Below are positions 24,123 to 32,512 of a stretch of DNA of 64,000 nt, one piece after another. A model generated the notes under the pieces. The model saw nothing but the letters and a program-made list of their open reading frames with translations. It did not search any database and was not told the origin of the DNA. Source of the DNA: Agaribacillus sp965228415 (GTDB lineage Bacteria > Bacteroidota > Bacteroidia > Cytophagales > Cyclobacteriaceae); contig OZ245814.1 of assembly GCA_965228415.1 (NCBI GenBank), positions 5,456,001 through 5,520,000 on the forward strand, given 5' to 3'. Position numbers and translations under genes: made by a program. Position 1 is the stretch's first letter, and each line of letters opens with the position of its first letter.

Positions 24123-25160
24123 ATGGGTGACAAGATCAAAATAAATGATGTGGTTATCAGGATTATTGGTATCCAGTTTTTTGGAATTGTGATTCCCAAC
24201 GCTACCGGCTTATTTGACAATACCGATAAATCGATTACCCATATTATGCTGGCTTACGGCTTTTTTATGCTTATTGCATTCTTAATTTGGCAGGGTAATC
24301 GCTTTTTTCTTTTCAGGTTACAAGAAAAATTTGACTGGTTTATTCACCCGATCCAAAAGGTGGTGGTACTTCTGGCTATGAACGTATTATATACAGCGCC
24401 TCTGGTAATCTGCATGCTTTATCTATGGTACAAAATAAATGACATGCCTGTCGACTGGGTCGTTATTCAAATCACGACGGTGGTCTGTGTTATCTGCGTC
24501 ATCTTTATCACTCATGTATACGAGACCGTTTTTCTTATCAAGCAGAGAGAAAACGATATTGTCAAAGGCGAGCAACTGGAGCGTGCAAAAGCGCAGGCCG
24601 AGTTGGAAGCGCTTAAAAATCAAATCGATCCCCACTTTATGTTCAACTCTCTTAATAGTTTGTCCTATTTGATTGAGCATAATACAAACGAGGCAAAAAA
24701 ATTCACCGAAAGTCTGGCCGAAGTATACCGTTACATATTGAGTAACAAAGATCAAACGCTGGTTATCCTGGAAGACGAACTGACGTTCCTGGATAAGTAC
24801 ATTGCCATGCTGGACCTCCGATTCAAAGCAGCCCTGCAGGTTGATTTTTCTTTTCAGGAGACTGTAAAAAGTGAATTTTTAATCCCTCCCATTTCGATTT
24901 TTATCGCGGTGGAAAATGCGGTAAAACACAATGAGATATCCAAAACCAAACCCCTGGTGGTGGAAGTAAAACAGTTTGGGGACTGGCTTTCCATATCAAA
25001 CAAAAAGGTGCGAAAAAAAAGCCTGCTTCATTCCTCCAAAATAGGATTAAAAAATTTGGATGAACGTTTTAAAATCATTGTCGGAAAGGGGATTAAGATA
25101 AGCAATACCGAGCGCTGGTTTGAATTGCAGCTACCCATGTTAAAGCTTCATTCCCAGTAA
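24123..25160 (+). CDS. LytS/YehU-type sensor histidine kinase
   Basis: A 345-residue membrane kinase of the His_kinase (PF06580) class. Four TM helices lie at about 12-30, 40-58, 78-102 and 112-138, followed by a coiled linker, then the H-box NQIDPHFMFNSLNS with His171 and a degenerate HATPase domain (240-340; PPISIFIAVENAVKHN, GLKNLDERF). It pairs with the LytTR regulator 22 bp downstream and surely phosphorylates it. In Bacteroidota such pairs control diverse membrane and efflux genes; the target is unknown. Confidence 0.93.
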   Translation: MGDKIKINDVVIRIIGIQFFGIVIPNATGLFDNTDKSITHIMLAYGFFMLIAFLIWQGNRFFLFRLQEKFDWFIHPIQKVVVLLAMNVLYTAPLVICMLYLWYKINDMPVDWVVIQITTVVCVICVIFITHVYETVFLIKQRENDIVKGEQLERAKAQAELEALKNQIDPHFMFNSLNSLSYLIEHNTNEAKKFTESLAEVYRYILSNKDQTLVILEDELTFLDKYIAMLDLRFKAALQVDFSFQETVKSEFLIPPISIFIAVENAVKHNEISKTKPLVVEVKQFGDWLSISNKKVRKKSLLHSSKIGLKNLDERFKIIVGKGIKISNTERWFELQLPMLKLHSQ

Positions 25161-25182
25161 TTTTAAAAATTCTGCAAAGTTT

Positions 25183-25935
25183 ATGAATGTAATCATAATA
25201 GAAGATGAATCAACAGCTATTGAAAAGCTCACTATGATGCTGGTCAATATTGATCCGACGATACAGGTAATATGTTCTCTGGAAAGTGTGAAAGAAAGCG
25301 TCGAATGGCTTGGTAAAAACCCGGCACCCGAGTTGGCCTTTGTGGATGTACAACTGGCGGATGATTCTTCTTTTGAAATCTTCAAACAGGTAAACATTCA
25401 ATTTCCGGTAATCTTTACCACCGCATACGATCAATATATACTGGAATCATTCGAATATAATTCTATCGACTATTTGTTAAAGCCTATCCGGGAAGACCGT
25501 CTCAAAAAAGCGTTGGCTAAAGTCAAAAAACTGGAAACACATTTTTTGCAACATAAATTCAATCAAATTTTTGAAACAGAAATCAATAAAAAAGACGCCT
25601 ACAAAAAAAGGTTTTTAGTTAAAAAAGGCATTGATTACGTCTCTGTAAACATTTCTGAAATTGCTTACTTTCTGACGGCACATAAGATCGTTTTTTTAAT
25701 TGATAAAGAAGGGAAAAAGTATATTATCGATAAAACCCTGACCGATTTGGAAAAAGAGTTAAATCCTGCCAATTTTTTCAGAGCCAACAGAAAGTACCTG
25801 GTCAATATTGAGGCTATTGACAAATTTAAGTCTGACAACGGGAAGATTGCCTTGTCTCTAATCCCTGATCCAAAAGACGAGGTTACAGTCAGCAAAGAGA
25901 ACGCTCCCAATTTTAAAAGTTGGATAGAAGGTTAA
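25183..25935 (+). CDS. LytTR-family response regulator
   Basis: A 250-residue regulator: a receiver domain (1-120) with acidic pocket EDES (7-10), phospho-acceptor Asp55 (FVDVQL) and conserved Lys in YLLKPI, then a LytTR DNA-binding domain (about 145-248) containing FLVKKGIDYVSVNISEIAYF and FFRANRKYLVN. It follows the LytS-type kinase by 22 bp, so the two form a two-component system. Its operators cannot be identified by eye. Confidence 0.95.
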   Translation: MNVIIIEDESTAIEKLTMMLVNIDPTIQVICSLESVKESVEWLGKNPAPELAFVDVQLADDSSFEIFKQVNIQFPVIFTTAYDQYILESFEYNSIDYLLKPIREDRLKKALAKVKKLETHFLQHKFNQIFETEINKKDAYKKRFLVKKGIDYVSVNISEIAYFLTAHKIVFLIDKEGKKYIIDKTLTDLEKELNPANFFRANRKYLVNIEAIDKFKSDNGKIALSLIPDPKDEVTVSKENAPNFKSWIEG

Positions 25936-25998
25936 AACCTGTGTGCTGCTATTTTTTTATCGCTGAGATCGAATGTTTGGAAAGTATAGGCCAGCAGA

Positions 25999-26766
25999 TT
26001 ACTTTTCACAGAAATAGATAATCTCATCTTTGGGCAGGGCATATTTGAGGACCTTTTCGGGGCCTATTCTTTTAACATAATCATCCTCCCGCACCTTGAA
26101 ACCTGCCTTTGCCAGCCGTAGAGCATAGTCTTTGCCATAAAGCCTGACATGATCATCTTGCCCGAATACTTTTTCGCGCTCAGCGGGATCGGTGATAGAA
26201 AAATCTTCAAATGTGGTGTCGGGCAATGGAGGGAAAAACGGGACCTGAATAATGGCCCACCCACCGGGTTTTAAGACCCTTTGTATTTCGTGCATGGCTT
26301 TGATATCATCGTTGACATGTTCCATCACATGATTGCACATCGCCACATCAAAAGTATTTTCCTCAAAAGGAATTTGGTGGATATCCATTTTCACCTTTGC
26401 CAGGGGAGATTCGATGTCCCCGGTAATATAATTTTCACCGTGCAGATCTTCGAACTTTTCCATAAAACACTGTTCGGGGGCGATGTGGAGAACTTTCAGC
26501 TTTTCTGAAAAAAAATTGGTTTGTTCTTTTAAAAAAAGCCAGATTAACCGGTGCCTTTCCAGCGACAATGAATCCGGACAGAGGGCATTTGGCCTGGGAT
26601 TCACCCGCCCATAGGGCAGGAATTTACGATAGCTTCGGTTAATAATGGGGCAGGTAACATTGTTACCCCTGTAAAAAAGGCCGATCAACTTCAGTAAAAG
26701 GGGGCTTATCACCTGCAGATACTTTCTGGGAACCTTTCTGATGATGAAGCTAATAATCTTTTTCAT
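25999..26766 (-). CDS. Class I SAM-dependent methyltransferase
   Basis: A 255-residue methyltransferase of the Methyltransf_11 type. The SAM-binding part is seen as KLKVLHIAPEQCF, then NYITGDIESP and the acidic/post-motif region FDVAMCNHVMEHVNDD, followed by RVLKPGGWAIIQVPF. The N-terminal 70 residues are basic with a short hydrophobic patch and may contact membrane or nucleic acid. Relatives near polysaccharide genes methylate sugars or lipids, but nothing in the context fixes a substrate. It converges on the LytTR gene and diverges from the ECF sigma gene. Confidence 0.85.
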   Translation of the reverse strand: MKKIISFIIRKVPRKYLQVISPLLLKLIGLFYRGNNVTCPIINRSYRKFLPYGRVNPRPNALCPDSLSLERHRLIWLFLKEQTNFFSEKLKVLHIAPEQCFMEKFEDLHGENYITGDIESPLAKVKMDIHQIPFEENTFDVAMCNHVMEHVNDDIKAMHEIQRVLKPGGWAIIQVPFFPPLPDTTFEDFSITDPAEREKVFGQDDHVRLYGKDYALRLAKAGFKVREDDYVKRIGPEKVLKYALPKDEIIYFCEK

Positions 26767-26954
26767 GACAACCGGTTTGCGATCTTATTTTCAAAGAAGG
26801 GCAAATATACAAATTGTATGCTATTGCTTAATCCCACCTGTAAGTGCTTTAGTGAGGAATTAGGTAAATTTATATAACGGGTAAAACTTTTTTTATAGTA
26901 GATTCATCTTACTGACAAATGGTAATGAACCACAGCGCTGCAAATCATAAATAA

Positions 26955-27569
26955 ATGCTTGATAGAAGCAATACATCAGTACTGGTTGATAAGGCTGCAA
27001 ATGGAGACGACGGGGCTTTTACTAAATTGGTACAGGCATGGTACAAAAGAATATATAATTTTAATTACAAATATTTTTTCGACCACGACCTGGCCATGGA
27101 AATGACCCAAAAGACCTTTATTTCAGCCCATCGAAATATTGGAAAATTAAAAAATAAGGAGCGCTTTTCCGGCTGGCTGTATACCATCGCTGTGAACTAT
27201 TGCAGAGAAGAAGACAGGAGGCAGGGCAAAAAAAGGATAATTCCCATTTTGTCGATGTCCGGGAGGGAGACGTGTTATGAATCGATTGACCTGCAAAGCC
27301 ATCATAAAAATACTTACGATCCTGAAAAATCTTTTCAGAAAGATGAGCTTTCAGGGATATTAATGAAGGCTTTGGCTAAGATTCCCGCGGAACAAAAAGT
27401 GGTTCTAATCATGAAAGAATATGAAGGCCTGAAGTTCAAGGAAATTGCCGAATCCCTGGAGATTTCGGAAAACACGGCTAAGTCCAGACTTTATTATGGA
27501 CTAAAAGCCCTGAAAAAAATTTTAGATGAATGGAAAATAAATAAGGAGGAAATAAACTATGGATCCTAA
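26955..27569 (+). CDS. ECF-type RNA polymerase sigma factor
   Basis: A 204-residue sigma-70 family factor with only regions 2 and 4. Region 2 (about 22-90) shows YNFNYKYFFDHDLAMEMTQK and GWLYTIAVNYCREEDRRQ. Region 4 (about 135-190) shows KIPAEQKVVLIMKEYEGLKF, then KEIAESLEISENTAKSRLYY with its helix-turn-helix. The gene overlaps the next one by 11 bp, and a strong AAGGAGG precedes that second start, a usual sigma/anti-sigma arrangement. It may drive its own operon and the efflux genes behind it; no ECF promoter pair could be assigned by eye. Confidence 0.92.
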   Translation: MLDRSNTSVLVDKAANGDDGAFTKLVQAWYKRIYNFNYKYFFDHDLAMEMTQKTFISAHRNIGKLKNKERFSGWLYTIAVNYCREEDRRQGKKRIIPILSMSGRETCYESIDLQSHHKNTYDPEKSFQKDELSGILMKALAKIPAEQKVVLIMKEYEGLKFKEIAESLEISENTAKSRLYYGLKALKKILDEWKINKEEINYGS

Positions 27570-28422
27570 GGTAAACAAAGAACAGATCATTGCTTACTTG
27601 TATGGTGAGTTGTCTGAGGAAGAAGCAAGACGGGTTGAGGAATATCTGCAAAACCACCCTGCTGCGGCAGCTGAGTTTGAATCTTTCACCGGTTTAAGAA
27701 AGTCCTTAAACAAAATTCAGGACGTTGAAGTTACGCAGCCGGTGATCATGCTGGACCATGGGCGTTTCGCCAATGGACCTCAGGCAATATTTCGAAACAG
27801 GTTTTTCCGGAAGATAGCTGCAGTTGCTGCCGTGATAACGCTGGGATTGCTGGCCGCTAAATTTACAGGGCTCAATGTAAGTTATCGCGATCAGGCTTTA
27901 ACCATTGCTTTCAATCTCGAGGAGTCAGTTCCGAATAAGATAGCCGAAAACTCCGATCCGAAAACCGATAAAATATCACTCAAAGTAGACTCTATGCAGC
28001 GGCTTCAGGCGAGTATCAATGAATTTTTTATGCCGGAAAATCAGAAGGTGATCCAAAGGCTTACCTCGCTGGAATCCTGTGTTGAGGCCCTTGACAAAAA
28101 AACGCGACAACCTGTAGCCATGGTATCAAACAAGACTGCCGAAACCCCTCCATATGATATGGAAGCGCTTGCCAGGCAGGTTTCCCAACAAAATTTGCTG
28201 CTATTTTCGGAGATTGTGAAAGCCTCACAGCAACAACAGGAAGCATATATCAAATCCCTGTTTTCAGAATTTTCGCACTATATACAAACCCAGCGGATGG
28301 AAGACCTGATAAAAATAGAAACCACTTTAAAAGTGTTGAAACAAGAATCTGAATTAGATAAGCTGGAGACTGACGAGGTTATTGCCCGTCTGATACAAAC
28401 AGTAAATGATAGAGACTATTAA
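27559..28422 (+). CDS. Membrane-anchored anti-sigma factor
   Basis: A 287-residue single-pass protein. The cytoplasmic N-terminus (1-60) has the anti-sigma-like pattern IAYLYGELSEEEARRVEEYL; the zinc-binding HxxxCxxC motif is absent, so it is a non-zinc type. One TM helix lies at about 85-104, and the outer part (105-287) is helical and Gln-rich with likely coiled coils. It should hold the sigma factor inactive until a periplasmic signal arrives. It overlaps the sigma gene by 11 bp and precedes the exported protein gene by 11 bp. Confidence 0.85.
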   Translation: MDPKVNKEQIIAYLYGELSEEEARRVEEYLQNHPAAAAEFESFTGLRKSLNKIQDVEVTQPVIMLDHGRFANGPQAIFRNRFFRKIAAVAAVITLGLLAAKFTGLNVSYRDQALTIAFNLEESVPNKIAENSDPKTDKISLKVDSMQRLQASINEFFMPENQKVIQRLTSLESCVEALDKKTRQPVAMVSNKTAETPPYDMEALARQVSQQNLLLFSEIVKASQQQQEAYIKSLFSEFSHYIQTQRMEDLIKIETTLKVLKQESELDKLETDEVIARLIQTVNDRDY

Positions 28423-28433
28423 ATGTAGTAATC

Positions 28434-29630
28434 ATGAATAAGATTAAAGTTATTATAATTTGTTTATGGGCTGTCCTTTTTGTCATAGAGGTAAAGGCTC
28501 AAGGTACTTATGAGAAGCAAATGGATCAGGATATTGAGGTGATGGCGGGCATTTTAAGCCAAATGTTTTCTCAAAATCCTGAAATGGGCTTCCAGCAAAA
28601 ACAAGTGAATGGTAATTACTTTCGGGGATTTGGACTTGTTTTTAAAGTCCCCAGGTATGAAAATCATTTTCTGGGTAAGAGTAATTTTAATCTATTGTAT
28701 CAAGGCGTAAGTCAAGACAATCCTCGAATAAAAATAGGTCACCGTATATTCCCGCAACATCAAAAAGACAGTATCTATAAGGCCGGCAATATTCATTTTA
28801 GCGAAACCATTAAATCATTTTTCCAAAATTATGGCGATTTGACCGATCAGTTGGATGTTGATGACAACATCATGGTGATTTTTGGATCTGACGCCTACCA
28901 GCGGTTGGGTCACTGGAATAAGACCCAAACGCTTACTGGAAAATTAAAAGGGTCAACGGATGAAGGGGCAAGTCCTCCTACAAAAATAACAGCGGAGATA
29001 AGCTATAAGACTATTGTTGATTATAAACAGGGAAAAATCAATGAGGATCAATTTATCAAAAACATCAGGTTTTCTGAAAAACCTCTGGATGAAAGCGCCA
29101 ATCAGGAGTTCATCATACTAGCCGGTATATTTGAAAAGCTATATCAGCGCTCTTCAGGTGGTTTTAACTATTTACAGCAAATCAACTTTGAAAGGATTGA
29201 TGGATTAGGTGTCGTTTATGAGATACTTTTGGGACAAAATTTCCCTGTGGAAAATGCGGAGAAACTGTTTACCCTGAACCTTAATTCTGATACTATTGCT
29301 GTAAACAGGAAAGAGTGGAATGTTAAAAAGCTTGCTGATTATAATCAGCAAAAACTAGATGAGTATAAAAGGCAACAGCATGAAGCTTACCAGGCATTTA
29401 AGTTAAAACTCAAACAAAACCTGATTAAGTACGGCAAAACTCTTAAAAGCTTGAAAGATGATGAGATTTTAATGTTAGCCACTAAACTGCCCAATTGCCT
29501 GAATTGCGACAGACCGGTAAAACTTAATTTGATTATTAGGGCATCATTTTTGAAGGATTATGATCAACGAAAAATCACCTTGGATCAGGCGGTAGGAAAA
29601 ATTATTGAAAAAGAAGTTAAAAGACCGTAA
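28434..29630 (+). CDS. Exported protein of unknown function downstream of the anti-sigma gene
   Basis: A 398-residue protein with a cleavable signal (1-22, KAQ end) and no TM segment after it, so probably periplasmic. I do not recognise a family. Two halves look related: the first has QDIEVMAGILSQMFSQ and the GFGLVFKVP strand, and the second has EFIILAGIFEKLYQ and GLGVVYEIL, suggesting an internal duplication (about 28-170 and 225-380). A CxxC motif (Cys355, Cys358 in NCLNCD) lies in the C-terminal half. It is the third gene of the sigma/anti-sigma operon, so it may be the sensed or protective factor; that is inference. Confidence 0.7.
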   Translation: MNKIKVIIICLWAVLFVIEVKAQGTYEKQMDQDIEVMAGILSQMFSQNPEMGFQQKQVNGNYFRGFGLVFKVPRYENHFLGKSNFNLLYQGVSQDNPRIKIGHRIFPQHQKDSIYKAGNIHFSETIKSFFQNYGDLTDQLDVDDNIMVIFGSDAYQRLGHWNKTQTLTGKLKGSTDEGASPPTKITAEISYKTIVDYKQGKINEDQFIKNIRFSEKPLDESANQEFIILAGIFEKLYQRSSGGFNYLQQINFERIDGLGVVYEILLGQNFPVENAEKLFTLNLNSDTIAVNRKEWNVKKLADYNQQKLDEYKRQQHEAYQAFKLKLKQNLIKYGKTLKSLKDDEILMLATKLPNCLNCDRPVKLNLIIRASFLKDYDQRKITLDQAVGKIIEKEVKRP

Positions 29631-29898
29631 CAAACTAATATTTTAGTTAAAAAGTTGGGAATTTACCTTTGGCAGGTGGTTTTAATTGTAAAAAGCCGTA
29701 ACAATTGTGTTTTTTTTGAGTATATAAAGTAATAATTAAGCTAAATAAGCATTAATTTATTATATAGGGTGACGCAACTATTGAATTCAAAAGGGAAACG
29801 ACCAGTAACATGTGCTAGTGAGGGATTCAAAGATTTTTCGTAGCTGCTTTTTACCATTATTTAAATTCTGAATTTTACTTAACCCATAGTCTACTGAA

Positions 29899-31164
29899 AT
29901 GCAGAAAAAAATCTTTATTGCCGCAGGCTTAGCGATGGTATTGCTATTATTATATTTTTTTGTGTGGGGAAGAAGTACGGAAGGGGACGAAAACATTATA
30001 GTAACGGCAAAGCGTGGGGATTTTCAAATTGATATCACCACCACCGGAGAATTGGAAGCCAAAAATGCCACCAGCGTTCAGGGGCCCACCGGCTTGCGCG
30101 TTGCCCATATGTACAATGTAAAGATTGAACATATAGTCGATGAAGGCACCAAAGTTAAAAAGGGCGATTACATAGCTCGGCTGGACAGGTCGGAGTTGCT
30201 GGATAAAATTCAAAATGAAAATAATGATCTACAGCAAAGTCTTTCCAAATACACACAGACGAAGCTGGATACCGCATTGGATTTAAGGGCGGCACGCGAT
30301 GAATTGGTAAACCTCAAGTTCGATGTTGAAGAAAAGGAAATTGTACTTTCCCAATCACAATTCGAGCCTCCTGCCACCATAAAACAAGCCGAAATCAATC
30401 TGGAAAAAGCAAAAAGGACCCATAAGCAGGCGATCGAAAACTATCAATTGAAATCGAACAAGGCTGTGGCTCAAATGCAGGAGGCTGCTGCAAGATTGGC
30501 TGAGGACCAGGACAGGTTCAATTTTTTAAATAAACTTCTCGACGGTTTCAATATTTTGGCACCGGAAGATGGCATGGTAATATACAGGCGATACCGTGGA
30601 TCAAAGATTACCGTTGGTTCTACGATCAGTCCCTGGGATCCTACGGTGGCGACGTTACCTGATTTGAGTGCCATGATATCTACGACCTACATTAACGAAG
30701 TGGATATCAGGGTCGTAAAAAAAGGCCAAAAAGTAAATATCGGATTGGATGCCTACCCTGATAAAAAATTGACTGGCAGTGTTATAAGTGTTGCCAATAT
30801 TGGAGAACAAAAACCCAATTCAGATGCTAAGGTGTTCCAGGTAAAAGTAGAGATTAATCAGGCAGACACCACCCTTTTACCGGCTATGACCACTAGTAAT
30901 ACTATCATTGCCGAGGTAATCCCTAACAAAATCTATGTCCCCCTGGAATGCCTCCATAGCCAGGGAGATTCGGTAAGTTATGTAATTAGGAAAACCGGAA
31001 TAGATTTTATAAAACAGCAAGTTGAGTTTGGCAAATCAAATGCCAACGATATTATCATAGAAAGAGGCGTGAAAGAGGGGGATAAACTTTACCTGTCAAT
31101 TCCCGAGGGTATCAAGGATACTGACATACGCTATTTAACCGACGAATTAGTAGCTGACAACTAG
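29899..31164 (+). CDS. HlyD-family periplasmic adaptor of a MacAB-TolC-like efflux system
   Basis: A 421-residue membrane-fusion protein. A single N-terminal TM helix (about 4-22) is followed by a first barrel/lipoyl part (DITTTGELEAKNATSVQGP, VDEGTKVKKGDYIARLD), a long helical hairpin (about 105-210), the second lipoyl half (LAPEDGMVIYRRYRG), and a beta-barrel and membrane-proximal domain (240-415). It links an inner-membrane transporter to a TolC channel. The MacB-like permease starts 17 nt later and a TolC gene overlaps that, so the three form an operon. An ATPase gene is missing. Confidence 0.9.
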   Translation: MQKKIFIAAGLAMVLLLLYFFVWGRSTEGDENIIVTAKRGDFQIDITTTGELEAKNATSVQGPTGLRVAHMYNVKIEHIVDEGTKVKKGDYIARLDRSELLDKIQNENNDLQQSLSKYTQTKLDTALDLRAARDELVNLKFDVEEKEIVLSQSQFEPPATIKQAEINLEKAKRTHKQAIENYQLKSNKAVAQMQEAAARLAEDQDRFNFLNKLLDGFNILAPEDGMVIYRRYRGSKITVGSTISPWDPTVATLPDLSAMISTTYINEVDIRVVKKGQKVNIGLDAYPDKKLTGSVISVANIGEQKPNSDAKVFQVKVEINQADTTLLPAMTTSNTIIAEVIPNKIYVPLECLHSQGDSVSYVIRKTGIDFIKQQVEFGKSNANDIIIERGVKEGDKLYLSIPEGIKDTDIRYLTDELVADN

Positions 31165-31180
31165 CTGAAATTTCAAGATA

Positions 31181-32512
31181 ATGATACAAAAATTATTGCT
31201 GAATTTCTACATAGCCCAGGAAGCAGTAATAGCCAATAAGATACGCTCTTTGCTCACCGCGTTGGGCATCATATTTGGCGTGGCTGCGGTGATTGCCATG
31301 CTGGCAATAGGCGCTGGCGCTCAGCAGGAAATCCTGGAGCAAATAAAGCTGGTAGGCGTAAACAACATTGTGATTACACCTGTGGTAGAGCAATCGGAGG
31401 AAGAGGTAGAGGAAGAGGAGCAGTCAGGTGCCAAACAACAAAATAAATTCTCCGCCGGGTTGACTTTGCTGGACATGCAAAGTATCCAGAAAACACTACC
31501 TGGAATTCAGGCAGTAAGCCCGGAAATCCTGATTGAGACTTTTATCGTCAAAAACGGTATCCGCCGTACCGCAAAATTGGTAGGTGTGGAAAACGATTAT
31601 TTTGGTATTTCAGCATTTGAAATGGCCAAAGGACGCTATTTTAACAAGACACAACTGATCAAAGGAGAACCGGTTTGTATTATCGGGCAAGGGCTTGCCG
31701 CAAAATTTTTTAGCCAGGAGGAACCGTTGGGTAAAAAAATCAAAGTTGGGAACCATTGGCTAAAGGTTGTAGGCGTTTTGAAAGAAAGAATCATATCCAA
31801 CAAAAGTATTGATAACCTGGGTATTCGCGATTACAATATGGATGTTTACGCTCCCTTGCAGACAGTATTGATTCGCTATAAGAACAGGGCGCTTGTAACC
31901 GAGGCCATGATCAAGAGGGCAAATCGAGGCAATAATGGGGAAAATACTGCTCCTACGAATTATCACCAGCTGGATCGATTAGTGGTGCAAGTGGAGCAAA
32001 CCAGCATTATTAACGCTGCGGCCGAGGTAGTTTCAAGATTGCTGAAAAGGCGCCACTACGACATGGTGGATTATGAGATACAAATCCCCGAACTGCTTTT
32101 GAAACAGCAGCAACGTACCAAAAGCATATTTAACTTTGTCTTGGGGGCTATCGCCGGTATTTCGTTGTTGGTTGGCGGAATTGGGATTATGAACATTATG
32201 CTGGCTTCCGTCATGGAAAGGATCAAAGAGATCGGTTTAAGACTATCTCTGGGTGCAAAAAAATTAGATATCGTGTTGCAATTTTTATGTGAAGCGGTGA
32301 TGATCAGTGTTTCCGGGGGATTGATCGGTATTTTTTTAGGGATTGGTTTAGCGGCAGTAGTGTCAGAGGTGGCCGAAATTCCCACCATCATAACTTTTTC
32401 ATCTATCGTTTTATCGTTTGGCGTAGCTGCCACTGTAGGTTTAATATTTGGTATCACACCTGCCCGAAGAGCAGCCAGTCAGGACCCAATTACATCATTG
32501 CGACATGAATAA
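31181..32512 (+). CDS. MacB-type ABC permease without fused ATPase
   Basis: A 443-residue inner-membrane permease with the MacB/LolC layout: TM1 about 22-45 after a conserved cytoplasmic start (AVIANKIRSLLTALGIIFGV), a periplasmic core (about 50-310), and three more TM helices (about 320-345, 370-395, 405-430) in the FtsX domain with SVMERIKEIGLRLSLGAKK. It has an unusually acidic stretch (70-80, EQSEEEVEEEE) in the periplasmic part. E. coli MacB carries its ATPase at the N-terminus; here it is absent, and no separate ATPase gene lies nearby, so an ATPase is recruited from elsewhere. It sits between adaptor and TolC genes. Confidence 0.9.
   Translation: MIQKLLLNFYIAQEAVIANKIRSLLTALGIIFGVAAVIAMLAIGAGAQQEILEQIKLVGVNNIVITPVVEQSEEEVEEEEQSGAKQQNKFSAGLTLLDMQSIQKTLPGIQAVSPEILIETFIVKNGIRRTAKLVGVENDYFGISAFEMAKGRYFNKTQLIKGEPVCIIGQGLAAKFFSQEEPLGKKIKVGNHWLKVVGVLKERIISNKSIDNLGIRDYNMDVYAPLQTVLIRYKNRALVTEAMIKRANRGNNGENTAPTNYHQLDRLVVQVEQTSIINAAAEVVSRLLKRRHYDMVDYEIQIPELLLKQQQRTKSIFNFVLGAIAGISLLVGGIGIMNIMLASVMERIKEIGLRLSLGAKKLDIVLQFLCEAVMISVSGGLIGIFLGIGLAAVVSEVAEIPTIITFSSIVLSFGVAATVGLIFGITPARRAASQDPITSLRHE

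Noticed and set aside
29633..29648. AACTAA/TTAGTT hairpin after the exported protein gene as a terminator
   Set aside because: The stem is A/T-only and short, and no T-run follows; it is too weak to call.
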